Assembly: GCA_947495795.1 (NCBI GenBank)
Contig: CANMAI010000012.1
Span: 1 to 64,000 of the forward strand
Source of the DNA: an uncultured Paracoccaceae bacterium
GTDB taxonomy: Bacteria > Pseudomonadota > Alphaproteobacteria > Rhodobacterales > Rhodobacteraceae
Direction of reading: 5' to 3'
Length of the DNA stretch: 64,000 bases
Part shown: positions 18,247-26,679 of the stretch, piece after piece
Position numbering within the stretch: position 1 is the first letter of the stretch
How the letters are laid out: each line of letters starts with the position of its first letter
Position numbers and translations under genes: made by a program
The notes under the pieces: generated by a model
What the model was told of the DNA's origin: nothing
The model's database searches: none
What the model saw: only the letters and a program-made list of their open reading frames with translations

Positions 18247-18891
18247 ATGGCTAGCTTGAAGCGCCCAATGATCCTGATAGCAGCGGCAGGCCTCGGCCTT
18301 GCGGCCTGTACGAACCCGGATGGCACGACCAACCGCACGGGCACAGGGGCTGCCCTCGGTGGCCTCCTCGGTGCGGCAACCGGTGCCATCGTATCAGATA
18401 ACAACAAGCGCGGCGCTGTGATCGGCGGCATCGCGGGTGCAGCACTCGGTGCAGGCATCGGCAATGTGCTTGATCGTCAGGCGGCCGACCTTCAGCGCGA
18501 TATCGGCGGCTCCGGCGCGCGGATCATCAACACAGGCGATCAGCTGATCGTGCGGATGCCGGAAGCCATTACCTTCGCAACCGAAAGTGCGAATGTCCGC
18601 GCCTCCATTCAGGATGATATCCTCGCCATCGCGCGGAACCTGCAGCAGTACCCCAACAGCACCGTTCAGGTGATCGGCCATACCGATAACACCGGCACAA
18701 ACTCCTTCAACCAGGGCCTGTCGGAGCGTCGCGCAGGCGCCGTTGCCTCCCTCCTGCGTCAGGGTGGTGTGCCGGGGAGCCGGATCGTCTCCTTTGGTCG
18801 GGGTGAGACACAGCCGATTGCCTCCAACGGCAACGCCAACGGTCGGGCGCAGAACCGCCGGGTGGAGATCGTGATCACGCCGCGCGGCTGA
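18247..18891 (+). CDS. OmpA family lipoprotein with glycine zipper
   Basis: A 214-residue outer-membrane lipoprotein. The signal peptide ends GLAAC with Cys21. A glycine-zipper region (about 34-73, rich in GxxxG) follows. The C-terminal OmpA-like peptidoglycan-binding domain has VIGHTDNTG, LSERRAGAVASLL and NGRAQNRRVEI. It likely tethers the outer membrane to peptidoglycan, similar to YiaD/Pal-type proteins. The ATG at 18247 is preceded by AAGGTG at seven bases; an in-frame GTG at 18238 is part of that site. A strong terminator follows at 18911-18940, so it is probably monocistronic. Confidence 0.93.
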   Translation: MASLKRPMILIAAAGLGLAACTNPDGTTNRTGTGAALGGLLGAATGAIVSDNNKRGAVIGGIAGAALGAGIGNVLDRQAADLQRDIGGSGARIINTGDQLIVRMPEAITFATESANVRASIQDDILAIARNLQQYPNSTVQVIGHTDNTGTNSFNQGLSERRAGAVASLLRQGGVPGSRIVSFGRGETQPIASNGNANGRAQNRRVEIVITPRG

Positions 18892-18910
18892 TCTCCTTGC
18901 CAGAAAACGG

Positions 18911-18940
18911 AAAGGCGCATGCAGCCGCATGCGCCTTTTT
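18911..18940 (+). terminator. Rho-independent terminator after OmpA-type lipoprotein
   Basis: A perfect stem, AAAGGCGCATGC / GCATGCGCCTTT, with a four-base AGCC loop ending in a T-run (18936-18940). It is the clearest intrinsic terminator in the window and lies 20 bases after the stop codon. The AAA/TTT ends make it usable in both directions. Confidence 0.92.
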
Positions 18941-19031
18941 GCTGCCTGCGGGTTGCTCTGCCCCCGAAGCGGTCATATAATCTAACCAATTCAGGGGCGC
19001 GTGCGCCCACCTTTTCAAAGGATTTGGCACC

Positions 19032-19802
19032 ATGCCGTTCCGCCGCATAGAGCCCGAACGGGTGTCCTCCAGCATTACGCGCCAGATAGAGAACCTGATC
19101 CTGCGCGGCGTGCTCCGCCCCGGTGAACGCCTGCCTTCGGAGCGCGACCTTGCAGCGGAGCTGGATGTCTCGCGCCCGTCCCTGCGCGAAGCGCTCGCAG
19201 AGCTTGAAAGCTCCGGCCTTGTGGAGACGCGCCCCGGCGCTGGTGCCTTTGTCGCCGATGTCCTCGGTTCGGCCTTTGCGCCCCCTCTGGTCCGGCTCTT
19301 TTCCACCCACCGAGAAGCGCTTTTCGATTATCTCGCCTTTCGCCGCGATCTCGAAGGCATGGCGGCGGAGCGTGCGGCCCGCGAAGCAAGCGACACGGAT
19401 ATCGATGTGATCCGCGCAATCTTTGCGAAGATGGAAGCGGCCCACGAAAAACGCTCCTCCAAGGAGGAAGCCGAGCTGGACGTGGATTTCCACATGGCCA
19501 TCATCGAAGCCTCGCACAACGTGGTGATGGTGCACATGCTCCGCTCCATGTTCGAGCTGCTGAAGGAGGGCGTGTTCTACAACCGCCAGACCCTTTTCAA
19601 CCTGCGCACCACCCGCCGCGATCTGCTGGAACAGCACCGCGCGATCCATGATGCGATGGTGGCCCGCGATCCGGCAGAGGCCCGCGCCGCTGTCGAGGCC
19701 CATCTTGGCTTCATCGAGCGCGCGATGACGGATCAGGTGCGCCAGAACCAGAACGAGGAAGTGGCCAAACTGCGCTTTGAGCACGAGCAGCGGCGGGCCT
19801 GA
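19032..19802 (+). CDS. FadR-type GntR family regulator (FCD domain)
   Basis: A 256-residue repressor or activator. The winged helix (about 10-75) has ITRQIENLILRGVLRPGERLP and SERDLAAELDVSRPSLREAL, classic for GntR. The FCD domain follows (about 90-230) with FHMAIIEASHN and late histidines (QHRAIHDA, EAHLGF) that in relatives bind a metal and carboxylate ligand. Such regulators sense lactate, pyruvate, glycolate or sugar acids. No metabolic operon is adjacent, so the target is unknown. AAAGGA lies about ten bases before the ATG. Its stop is one base from the stop of the convergent glycosyltransferase gene. Confidence 0.9.
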   Translation: MPFRRIEPERVSSSITRQIENLILRGVLRPGERLPSERDLAAELDVSRPSLREALAELESSGLVETRPGAGAFVADVLGSAFAPPLVRLFSTHREALFDYLAFRRDLEGMAAERAAREASDTDIDVIRAIFAKMEAAHEKRSSKEEAELDVDFHMAIIEASHNVVMVHMLRSMFELLKEGVFYNRQTLFNLRTTRRDLLEQHRAIHDAMVARDPAEARAAVEAHLGFIERAMTDQVRQNQNEEVAKLRFEHEQRRA

Positions 19803-19803
19803 T

Positions 19804-21444
19804 TCAGGGTGCTTTCAACCCGTTCAGCAAAGTATCGAGCGTCTGAACTTCATATCCGTTTACAGCGCCGTACCGCGCCTGAAACTCCCTGTGCACAAAA
19901 AGCGCCCGCGCAAATCCGGTGGAATAATCGACATTGGTGATCAGCAGGTAATTCTCCTGAAAATACGGGTTCTCGATCAGTTCCAGATGCATCTTCGTGC
20001 GGCGGGAGAAGATGATCTCCCGCGTTCTGGACGCATCGAGCGCGGCCTCGGGCGGAAAATACGCCTCGATGATATCGGGCCGCCGCTCCAGCACCGATTG
20101 CATGTTGCTTTTGGAATCCACCGGCCCGTTTGGATCGAAGCTGCCGGAATGCGCCACCGCCGCATCATTAAGGCCGAGCACATCGATATGTTCGGCATCG
20201 ACCAGAAGCGGGATCTGCCCCGCAAGGCTGGTGGACACAACGGCATCCTCCGGCACGTTCTCTGCCATCCAGTGCACGAAACTGTTGTAAGAGTAGAAAT
20301 TGGCCAGCCGGTTGGCGGGGCTGAGATTTTGCACCTGGTAATGCATGTTGATGATGTGCATCCGCAGATCCAGAATGAAGGGCGCGATGGCGGCTACGAG
20401 AAGCAGAACAGGCATCCCCCGGCGTGCAAAGCCGCCCACGATGAAAAACGCGCAGAACGCGATCAGCGGCAACAGGATCATGTAGTGCCGCCAAAGCGGG
20501 AAGGCGGATTTGTTGTCGCCACCTGATTTCAGGATCAGAAGGAAATAGGCAATGGCACCCACAATCGCGATGATCAGAAAGGGGTTCGGCATTTTCCGCC
20601 GGATGAGGGAATAGGCCGCGAAACCGATGATCGGCAGGCTGAAATAGAAGTAGTAGGCAAACGCATCGATGAAATATTTGCCGCCATGCAGGATGTGAAA
20701 CAGAACGATATCGCCCGATTTGGCGTAGTAGGTGTTGGGCATGAAATGCCCGAAATACTGAAGCCGGAACCAGATGATCGCGCCGAACACGGCGAGTGAG
20801 GCCACCGCCGCAATGCCAAACTTCCACTCCCGCGAGATCGCGGCGAAATAGATGCTGGTAGCGACGGCAAAAAGCACACCTTCGGGCCGCATGGCCGTGA
20901 GAACGATGGCGATGCTGATGATCAGAAGGGAAGAGCGTAGATAGAGCGGCCCGAACACGGCCAGTGCGATGAGGCAGGAAAACGGGATCGTCTCCATCCC
21001 GCTGGAGGAATACCAGAAATAGGGCACGGAGAGGCAGAAGTAGAGCGCTGTGAAGAGGAAGGCCTGTGCCGCTGTCTCTCGCTGAGCCAGAAGCGGGCTC
21101 CAGCCCGGCAGATCGCCGCGCAGATGCGCAAGATAGCCGCGAAAGAACAGGAGGATTACCAGCAATTGCGTGCTGATGCCGAGGATCTTGGCACCATGGG
21201 CGATCCTGTCCACATCCGGCCCGAAAAGGCTGAGGAGGATCATCCAGAGCCCGGATGTGAAGCCCTCCACCGGCGCACCTGTGCGGTTCCACATGCCGAA
21301 ATCATAGCCCTCCGCCAAGCGGAGCGAATAGCGGATGGTAATCTGCGCATCTTCCAGCGTGGCCGCGTAGAAGATATAGGCGAGGAAGAGGCCGAAAGGT
21401 GCTGCGAGCACCAGATAGAGATAAGCCCGCGATGTGCTGGTCAT
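19804..21444 (-). CDS. GT-C type membrane glycosyltransferase, probable
   Basis: A 546-residue protein with about ten or more membrane helices in its first two-thirds and a soluble C-terminal part. The N-terminal loop EDAQITIRYSLRLAEGYDF, with PVEGFTSGLW soon after, matches polyprenyl-phosphate-sugar-dependent GT-C enzymes such as arabinofuranosyl- or mannosyltransferases. The acidic pair after helix 1 is the usual catalytic spot. The C-terminal domain (about 380-546) includes NLSPANRLANFYSYN and a DVLGLNDAAVAHSG segment. The acceptor is unknown. I use the ATG at 21444 rather than a TTG at 21459. It is a single gene and convergent with the FadR-type gene. Confidence 0.72.
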   Translation of the reverse strand: MTSTSRAYLYLVLAAPFGLFLAYIFYAATLEDAQITIRYSLRLAEGYDFGMWNRTGAPVEGFTSGLWMILLSLFGPDVDRIAHGAKILGISTQLLVILLFFRGYLAHLRGDLPGWSPLLAQRETAAQAFLFTALYFCLSVPYFWYSSSGMETIPFSCLIALAVFGPLYLRSSLLIISIAIVLTAMRPEGVLFAVATSIYFAAISREWKFGIAAVASLAVFGAIIWFRLQYFGHFMPNTYYAKSGDIVLFHILHGGKYFIDAFAYYFYFSLPIIGFAAYSLIRRKMPNPFLIIAIVGAIAYFLLILKSGGDNKSAFPLWRHYMILLPLIAFCAFFIVGGFARRGMPVLLLVAAIAPFILDLRMHIINMHYQVQNLSPANRLANFYSYNSFVHWMAENVPEDAVVSTSLAGQIPLLVDAEHIDVLGLNDAAVAHSGSFDPNGPVDSKSNMQSVLERRPDIIEAYFPPEAALDASRTREIIFSRRTKMHLELIENPYFQENYLLITNVDYSTGFARALFVHREFQARYGAVNGYEVQTLDTLLNGLKAP

Positions 21445-21753
21445 TCCGCTCTCACCCAACCCTACTCTCTACTCACGAAATACTGGTGCCTGTTACAGGC
21501 AAATATACCCCGGAAGGCAGGGGCGCCATTTCGTTTGCAACCAGAGTATCTGATACTCCGCCAGTGCGGTTCCGGCAACATGGGCAGGTGAGAACTGTCA
21601 CGCTTGGGTGCGGATTTGGGAAGGCCTCGGCGGTGCGCCAGAGCGCTTCGGCTTTGAAAGGTATCGCATTTCACGGCCTGCCCCGAAGGGAGCCAGACGC
21701 GAAATGCGATATGGCGTGTCTCGGGTTGAACCCGAAACACTTCAGGAAGAGCG
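21445..21753. other. Gap between GT-C gene and MhqO-like gene, with two palindromes
   Basis: No gene is supported. The first palindrome has perfect 11-base arms TATCGCATTTC (21662-21672) and GAAATGCGATA (21701-21711). The second is a compact hairpin with 12-base arms, one G-T pair (21716-21727 and 21729-21740), right after the stop of the minus-strand dioxygenase gene. The second could terminate that gene; the first looks like a dispersed repeat. Confidence 0.55.
21662..21740. repeat. Tandem palindromes downstream of MhqO-like gene
   Basis: Two adjacent inverted repeats as described for the surrounding gap. The arm core ATCGCATTTC also occurs at 569-578 and 14032-14041, which suggests pieces of a dispersed repeat family. 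Copy number in the genome cannot be judged here. Confidence 0.5.
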
Positions 21754-22698
21754 TCATATCTCCAGCGGTGCGAGTGTCGCCTCGATCTTCGCCCGCTTCG
21801 CTTCGTGCTGTCGCGGGAGCTTCAACTCCGCACCAAGGCTTTCGAGCGGTTCATCCACATCGAAACCGGGCTCTGCCGTTGCCACCTCGAAGAGGATGCC
21901 ACCGGGCGTGCGGCTGTAGATCGCCCAGAAATAATCCCTGTCGATCTGCGCTGTCACCTGATGGCCTGCCGCCGTCAGCCGCTGCTGTATCTCCATTTGC
22001 GCCACGCGATCCGCCACGCGGAACGCAACGTGATGCACCGTGCCAGCGCCATCGCGGCCTGCTGGCATGGATGGATCCAAATGCACATCCACAATCCCGG
22101 CACTCTCTCCGTGGCCCGCGCGGTAGCGGATCACCTCACCACTGCCCAGCGGTTGCCGCCCCTCTTCGTGATACTCGAAAACATCCGTCAGAATGGCAAC
22201 CGTAGGCGCGGCTTCGTGCAGCGCAAGCGTTACACCATGAAAGCCGCGCACAGCCTCATCGGCGCTGATGCCATCAGCCAGCCAGGGCGTGCGCGCATCA
22301 TCCGCCTCTACCAGTGCGAGGATCAGCCCGTGCGGATCTTCAAAAACCACACGCGCCTCGCCAAACACCTCTTCTTCGGCAATCAGCCGCGCCCCATGCT
22401 CCGGCAAACGCGCCACCCAGAAACCGAGGCTTCCCTTCGGCACCGCATATTGCGTGATGGAAACCTGCCCGGCCCCGACGCTGCCCTTTGGCACACCCGC
22501 CCAAGGGAAAGATGTCATCACTGTGCCCGGCGTGCCAGCCTCATCTCCGTAATAGAGGTGGTAGGTGCTCGGATCGTCAAAGTTCACCGTCTTTTTGACG
22601 AACCGCTGGCCGAGCGCCTTGGAATAGAAATCCAGATTCTCCTGCGCCGCGCCAGAGATGACGGTGACATGGTGCAGCCCTTCGATATGCGCTGTCAT
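21754..22698 (-). CDS. Ring-cleaving dioxygenase of the VOC superfamily (MhqO-like)
   Basis: A 314-residue two-module vicinal-oxygen-chelate protein. Metal-ligand positions are visible in GLHHVTVISG (N-module), FHGVTLAL and VHHVAFRV (C-module), and GGILFEVATAEPGF (terminal glutamate). The layout matches MhqO/MhqE/MhqA hydroquinone dioxygenases, which open hydroquinones or catechols formed from quinones. AGGAG is well placed before the ATG at 22698. It is divergent from a pirin gene, with 225 bases between starts. The MhqO-pirin pairing supports a role in quinone or electrophile detoxification (inference from neighbours). Confidence 0.85.
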   Translation of the reverse strand: MTAHIEGLHHVTVISGAAQENLDFYSKALGQRFVKKTVNFDDPSTYHLYYGDEAGTPGTVMTSFPWAGVPKGSVGAGQVSITQYAVPKGSLGFWVARLPEHGARLIAEEEVFGEARVVFEDPHGLILALVEADDARTPWLADGISADEAVRGFHGVTLALHEAAPTVAILTDVFEYHEEGRQPLGSGEVIRYRAGHGESAGIVDVHLDPSMPAGRDGAGTVHHVAFRVADRVAQMEIQQRLTAAGHQVTAQIDRDYFWAIYSRTPGGILFEVATAEPGFDVDEPLESLGAELKLPRQHEAKRAKIEATLAPLEI

Positions 22699-22923
22699 GA
22701 TCAAACTCCTCAAAATGATCTTCGGTTGCAGTTCAATCTGGGGCATTGCTCAATTTTTGAAAGCCCGCCATTCCGCAAGAAACTGTTTCCCATGAGGATA
22801 CATTAATCCGCATCAGATCCAATGTTTCAAAATTGGGAACAGCTTATCTCTTCGGATCCGCTTTCAAAGCTGACCGGAAAACCTAAGTAAGGACCTGCGT
22901 TACCCACACCAACGGAGACCGAC

Positions 22924-23865
22924 ATGAGCTGGAACCCCGCGCTAGATCCGCACTGCCCCACAGGCAACGAAGTGGATGCCATCGAGACCCTCATCATCCC
23001 CCGTGCCCGCGATATCGGCGCATTCGAGGTGCGGCGTGCGCTGCCCGCTCCGAAACGTCAGATGGTGGGCCCGTTCATCTTCTTCGATCAGATGGGCCCG
23101 GCAGAGTTCCTCACCGATCAGGGAATGGATGTCCGCCCCCATCCCCATATCGGCCTTGGCACGGTGACCTATCTGTTCGAAGGTTCGATCTACCACCGCG
23201 ACAGCGTGGGCACGAAGATGGAGATCGAACCAGGTGCGGTGAACTGGATGGTGGCGGGCAAGGGCATCACCCATTCCGAGCGGACGGCGGAAGAGAAACG
23301 CAAGATACCGGGGCGCAGCCTGTTCGGCATCCAGACATGGGTGGCATTGCCGGATGCACATGAGGATGTGGATGCGAGCTTTCACCACCACGCCAAGACG
23401 GAACTGCCGCTGATCGAGGGCGAGGGCAAGGAAGTGCGGCTGATCATGGGCACCGCTTATGGCGCGGCAGCACCGGTCAAGACCTTCTCCGAGATGTTCT
23501 ATGCGGACGCCGTTCTGCAACCGGGCAGTGCCATCCCCCTGCCCGACAATCACGAGGACAGGGGCGTTTACGTGACATCCGGCAGCATCACGGTCGGCGA
23601 TCAGAGCTTTGAGGCGGGGCAGATGATGGTGTTTCGCCCAGGCGATAAGCTCTCTCTCCATGCGGGGCCGCAAGGGGCACGCCTGATCCTTCTGGGCGGC
23701 GAAACCCTCGGCGGGCCGCGCCACATCTGGTGGAACTTCGTTGCCTCCTCCAAGGAACGGATAGAGGCCGCCAAAGAAGCGTGGCGCGAGGGCGATTGGC
23801 AGAACGGGCGATTCCAGCTGCCGGTGGACGATATGGAGGAGCACATTCCCCTGCCGGAAAGGTAA
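22924..23865 (+). CDS. Pirin family protein (possible quercetinase)
   Basis: A 313-residue bicupin. The N-terminal cupin holds the metal ligands His73 and His75 (HPHIGLGT), His117 and Glu119 (HSER), matching human pirin His56, His58, His101 and Glu103. The C-terminal cupin (about 185-265) lacks a metal set. Bacterial pirins can act as quercetin 2,3-dioxygenases or modulate enzymes; the role here is unproven. GGAG precedes the ATG. It is divergent from an MhqO-like dioxygenase and is probably co-regulated with it. Structured repeats follow its stop. Confidence 0.9.
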   Translation: MSWNPALDPHCPTGNEVDAIETLIIPRARDIGAFEVRRALPAPKRQMVGPFIFFDQMGPAEFLTDQGMDVRPHPHIGLGTVTYLFEGSIYHRDSVGTKMEIEPGAVNWMVAGKGITHSERTAEEKRKIPGRSLFGIQTWVALPDAHEDVDASFHHHAKTELPLIEGEGKEVRLIMGTAYGAAAPVKTFSEMFYADAVLQPGSAIPLPDNHEDRGVYVTSGSITVGDQSFEAGQMMVFRPGDKLSLHAGPQGARLILLGGETLGGPRHIWWNFVASSKERIEAAKEAWREGDWQNGRFQLPVDDMEEHIPLPER

Positions 23866-23907
23866 AGCGCTTTCCGTTTCAACAACAGGTCGGAACGCTT
23901 TGGCATT

Positions 23908-23998
23908 AAAGCGTTTCGCTTTAAATCTGAATCACCTATCGCCGCCTGAAATCAATGATTTCAATGCGTTAGGTGATAAGTGATATTTCAGGTTAAAG
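23908..23998. repeat. Nested palindromic intergenic element
   Basis: AAAGCG-TTT-CGCTTT (23908-23922) is followed by a three-tier inverted repeat. Its outer arms are CTTTAA..CTGAA (23919-23931) with TTCAG..TTAAAG (23987-23998). The middle arms are ATCACCTA (23931-23938) with TAGGTGAT (23970-23977). The inner arms are TGAAATCA (23947-23954) with TGATTTCA (23956-23963). It lies between the convergent pirin gene and an unknown minus-strand gene and could act as a terminator for both. Similar AAAGCGTTTCGCTTT strings are, from memory, common between genes in alphaproteobacteria. Confidence 0.65.
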
Positions 23999-24013
23999 AC
24001 GAATCGCTTCAGT

Positions 24014-24439
24014 CTAAGCTGAGAAGCCGAATTCCAGCTCTGAAATACCCTCGGTTTCATTTAGTAGTCTTACGACAGTCTCAAACAGCGGCAGCGCGAC
24101 AGGATCGGCATGATAGCGCCTGAACCGCTTCCAAGTATAAGCATGCTCAGGATGTACCAGAATCCCATGTCCGTCCAGGTGGCTTCCACAAAAGAGCCCG
24201 AGGTCGAACGGATCGTCATGTTCAACCAAAAGATATCGACATCTCTCGTTGTAGATCTCCTCCTGGGTCTCATCTCCGAAATGCACATCGTATCCAGACT
24301 TCGCAAGCTCCCTGATCAGAAAGCGGCTCAGGCTGTTGGTGAGGATGAACTCCGAAGGCTTTTCGCGTGACGCATAGTCCATTTCTTCCTGGTCTGGCTG
24401 GAACAAATCGGATCGGAAAAATATGCTTGTGCGGTCCAT
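24014..24439 (-). CDS. Hypothetical protein, unrecognised
   Basis: A 141-residue soluble, acidic protein without signal peptide or membrane segments. I do not recognise the family. Notable parts are SEFILTNSLSRFLIRELAKSG (mixed helix), a central EHDDPFDLGLFCGS and an aromatic/histidine stretch HPEHAYTWKRFRRYH. The ATG at 24439 has GAGG a few bases upstream. Base composition is lower in GC than the neighbours, as for the next gene on this strand (24524-25138), and the two may have arrived together. It might be an immunity-like or small cytosolic protein, but nothing decides this. Confidence 0.55.
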   Translation of the reverse strand: MDRTSIFFRSDLFQPDQEEMDYASREKPSEFILTNSLSRFLIRELAKSGYDVHFGDETQEEIYNERCRYLLVEHDDPFDLGLFCGSHLDGHGILVHPEHAYTWKRFRRYHADPVALPLFETVVRLLNETEGISELEFGFSA

Positions 24440-24523
24440 GTCGCCTCGTCGGTGTGCTTTGGTTGGCGGCTCCAGGTCACCGACCTGAAGAACACGGCTT
24501 GGAATGTCTCGTTCCCGTTCAGC

Positions 24524-25138
24524 CTACCAGTTGCCGCCGACCCGAACTCCGGAAATGTCAGTCATTTGATCATCCTCAAATATGACGACGCGGTTTTTCC
24601 ACTCATCCGTGTCTTTGATATCGGCCCTCAAGATGGTGGACCATTTCTGCAGCGGACCCTCCCGCTTGCAGCCGTTTTCTCCTCTGGCCTCCTTACCCGG
24701 ATCGGGCGGGTCGCAGACGTCGTAGTTGAAGATGTACTGGTCTCGCGGAACAAGCGTATCATCGGCTTCAATCAACTGGGCCTCAGATCGTTCGACATGG
24801 TCTTCGACCGTTGCAAGCTCTGTGGGTAACGGCAGTTCTGCCCAAAAGGCCGGGGCAGCTCCATCCGGATCGCTCTCCGTCTTTACCGTGACACTGCCAT
24901 CCTGCTTCACTTCGACATCGTAAACCGTCGCTCCGTCCCTCAACACGAAATTCCAGTCAACAGAACCATTTCGAAAAAGAGCACTATCAATTGATTGAAC
25001 GCGTGCTGTGTCGGACTCGACAAGGTTTGTTTCACTCAGCGCAAGCGAAAGCGCCTCTGTTGAGGTCGTGATGTTTCCGGCCATAACGGGGCTGCCCAGA
25101 AAAATCCCGGAGATGATAACTGTTGATAGTCTGCGCAT
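24524..25138 (-). CDS. Hypothetical exported protein, unrecognised
   Basis: A 204-residue protein with a clear signal peptide (MRRLSTVIISGIFLGSPVMA, cleavage near residue 20), so it is periplasmic or secreted. The middle part VYDVEVKQDGSVTVKTESDPDG resembles the beta-hairpin of PepSY-like domains, but the match is weak. Two cysteines (CDPPDPGKEARGENGC) about 15 apart could form a disulfide. AGGGG precedes the ATG. It is AT-richer than surrounding genes. No function can be given. Confidence 0.6.
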   Translation of the reverse strand: MRRLSTVIISGIFLGSPVMAGNITTSTEALSLALSETNLVESDTARVQSIDSALFRNGSVDWNFVLRDGATVYDVEVKQDGSVTVKTESDPDGAAPAFWAELPLPTELATVEDHVERSEAQLIEADDTLVPRDQYIFNYDVCDPPDPGKEARGENGCKREGPLQKWSTILRADIKDTDEWKNRVVIFEDDQMTDISGVRVGGNW

Positions 25139-25252
25139 ATTGAGAGCCCCTCACCCATTTCAGCCAGGTTGGAATGTTGAACACATGCATCGGAACAATC
25201 AACCGGCGGTGCGCTGTCGGCTGCAAAACGGCAAGGATCGGACCGTTCGGAC

Positions 25253-25924
25253 CTACCCTCCGCTGGCCACGCGGGCAATCGCCTCCACATGCACTTCGGC
25301 GCAATCCAACGTCTCGAAGCCCGGGTCCTGCCCGTCGAACGCCAGAAAAAGATCCGTGCCGCCAAGCAGAACCACCTCAGCCCCTTCGGCCGCCATCGCA
25401 CGGCCAGCCTCAAAGAAAATCTGCCGCCCCGTCTCCGTCACATCGCCCGAGATCGCCATATCCACATAGGCGCGGTGCACTTCACGAATCACATCCGGCG
25501 GCGGTATCAGCATCTCCACCGCATCAACCCCACCGTAAAACCGCGTTTCCATCGCCGCATCCGTGCCCAGCATCCCCACGCGCTTCAGCCCGGATTGCAC
25601 GAGATGCGCGTTCATTTCGGTGATCATGTCGATGATCGGCAGGGGCGATATCTTGCGAAATTCCTCGATGCAGAAATGCCCGCCAATTGAGGAGATCGCC
25701 ATCGCCCCGGCACCGGCCGCCACCATCCTGTCGGCCAGCCGCCGGTAGATCAGCGCCTGCGCATCAGCGGCCTTTGCCTCGAAATTGCGCACCAGCGTTT
25801 CCGCATCCGCATGCACAATCGTCAGTTTCAGCGGCGCACCCCGCGCCTTCATCGCCCGGATGAGGCCGCGATAGTAAAGATCCGTCGCCGCCGGGCCGAT
25901 GCCCCCGATCATTCCGATATGCAT
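25253..25924 (-). CDS. Aspartate/glutamate racemase-like protein lacking both catalytic cysteines
   Basis: A 223-residue protein with the fold signature of the Asp/Glu racemase family: it opens MHIGMIGGIGPAATDLYYR and keeps the general layout. The first cysteine motif, usually CNTxH, reads SIGGH (79-83), and the second, usually GCTE, reads GGTD (188-191). So both catalytic cysteines are replaced, by Ser79 and Gly189. Cys85 lies two residues past His83 and is not in the usual place. Normal two-base cysteine racemisation is therefore unlikely. It may be a binding protein or use another chemistry. GAGAGG precedes the ATG. Confidence 0.82.
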   Translation of the reverse strand: MHIGMIGGIGPAATDLYYRGLIRAMKARGAPLKLTIVHADAETLVRNFEAKAADAQALIYRRLADRMVAAGAGAMAISSIGGHFCIEEFRKISPLPIIDMITEMNAHLVQSGLKRVGMLGTDAAMETRFYGGVDAVEMLIPPPDVIREVHRAYVDMAISGDVTETGRQIFFEAGRAMAAEGAEVVLLGGTDLFLAFDGQDPGFETLDCAEVHVEAIARVASGG

Positions 25925-26091
25925 GACACCTCTCCCTTTGGGTACATGTTGATCCTGTTCCGGGGATTTTTGAACCTGAATTTACTGAAATCAAAGATGC
26001 GGCGATATCACATTGTATATGCGCAAACGCCGAGCATTCCTGACCCGACAGGAGCTGACATCAGCTCCTGTTGGACAAAAGCTTGTGGTCT

Positions 26092-26478
26092 TCAGGAATT
26101 TGGCGCGTGACAGACGGCCTCGATATTGTGCCCGTCCGGGTCAAGAACGAAGGCGGCATAGTAGTTCGGGTGATAATGCGGGCGAAGGCCGGGTGGCCCA
26201 TTGTCTGTTCCGCCTGCACGCATGGCTGCGGCATGGAAAGCATCGACGTCGGCCCGGCTGTCTGCCTGCAGGGCAACGTGCATCAATCCAGTGGTGGCAT
26301 TTTCTTCGGCCAGCCAAAACCAGGGACGATCATCGCCATAACCGGTTACTTTAACTCCACCAGAATGGTCTTCGGGGACATCAAACAAGCGCCGGACACC
26401 CAGTGGCGCAAAAGCCTGATCGTAGAAAGCTGTAGAGCGTGCGAAATCCGCAACGCCAAAAGTGATGTGATCAATCAT
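26092..26478 (-). CDS. VOC (glyoxalase/bleomycin resistance) family protein
   Basis: A 128-residue single-module VOC protein. It starts MIDHITFGVADFARSTAFYD and ends with DPDGHNIEAVCHAP, where His near the start and Glu near the end are the usual metal ligands. GGTDNGPPGLRPHYHPNYYAAFVLD is typical of the glyoxalase-like subgroup in proteobacteria. Such proteins form dimers; substrates range from methylglyoxal-glutathione to antibiotics, and cannot be inferred here. AGGA lies just before the ATG. It is a probable single gene between the racemase-like and AraC-MGMT genes. Confidence 0.85.
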   Translation of the reverse strand: MIDHITFGVADFARSTAFYDQAFAPLGVRRLFDVPEDHSGGVKVTGYGDDRPWFWLAEENATTGLMHVALQADSRADVDAFHAAAMRAGGTDNGPPGLRPHYHPNYYAAFVLDPDGHNIEAVCHAPNS

Positions 26479-26679
26479 ATCCTACACTCTAATGCGTTCT
26501 GCTCTGACCCTGAAACAATAGTTTTCACCCAACGCGGTTGGATCTTTGATTTCAGGCAGCGGCAGGTGGTTCAGGTTCACAGCGAAACGCTTCGGTATCT
26601 GCACTCTTCCTAAGCGGCCGGTCGCCACTCAGGCTGATCCGGGTCTTTGGTCTGATGGGCATATCGAACATCTCCGCGT

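Noticed and set aside
21462-21740. 92-residue minus-strand frame in the palindrome region
   Set aside because: It reads through two inverted repeats and has no ribosome binding site; better explained as repeat DNA.
24014-25138. Toxin-antitoxin or effector-immunity pair
   Set aside because: No toxin fold or typical coupling; 84 bases separate the genes and neither is recognisable, so I kept them as unknowns.
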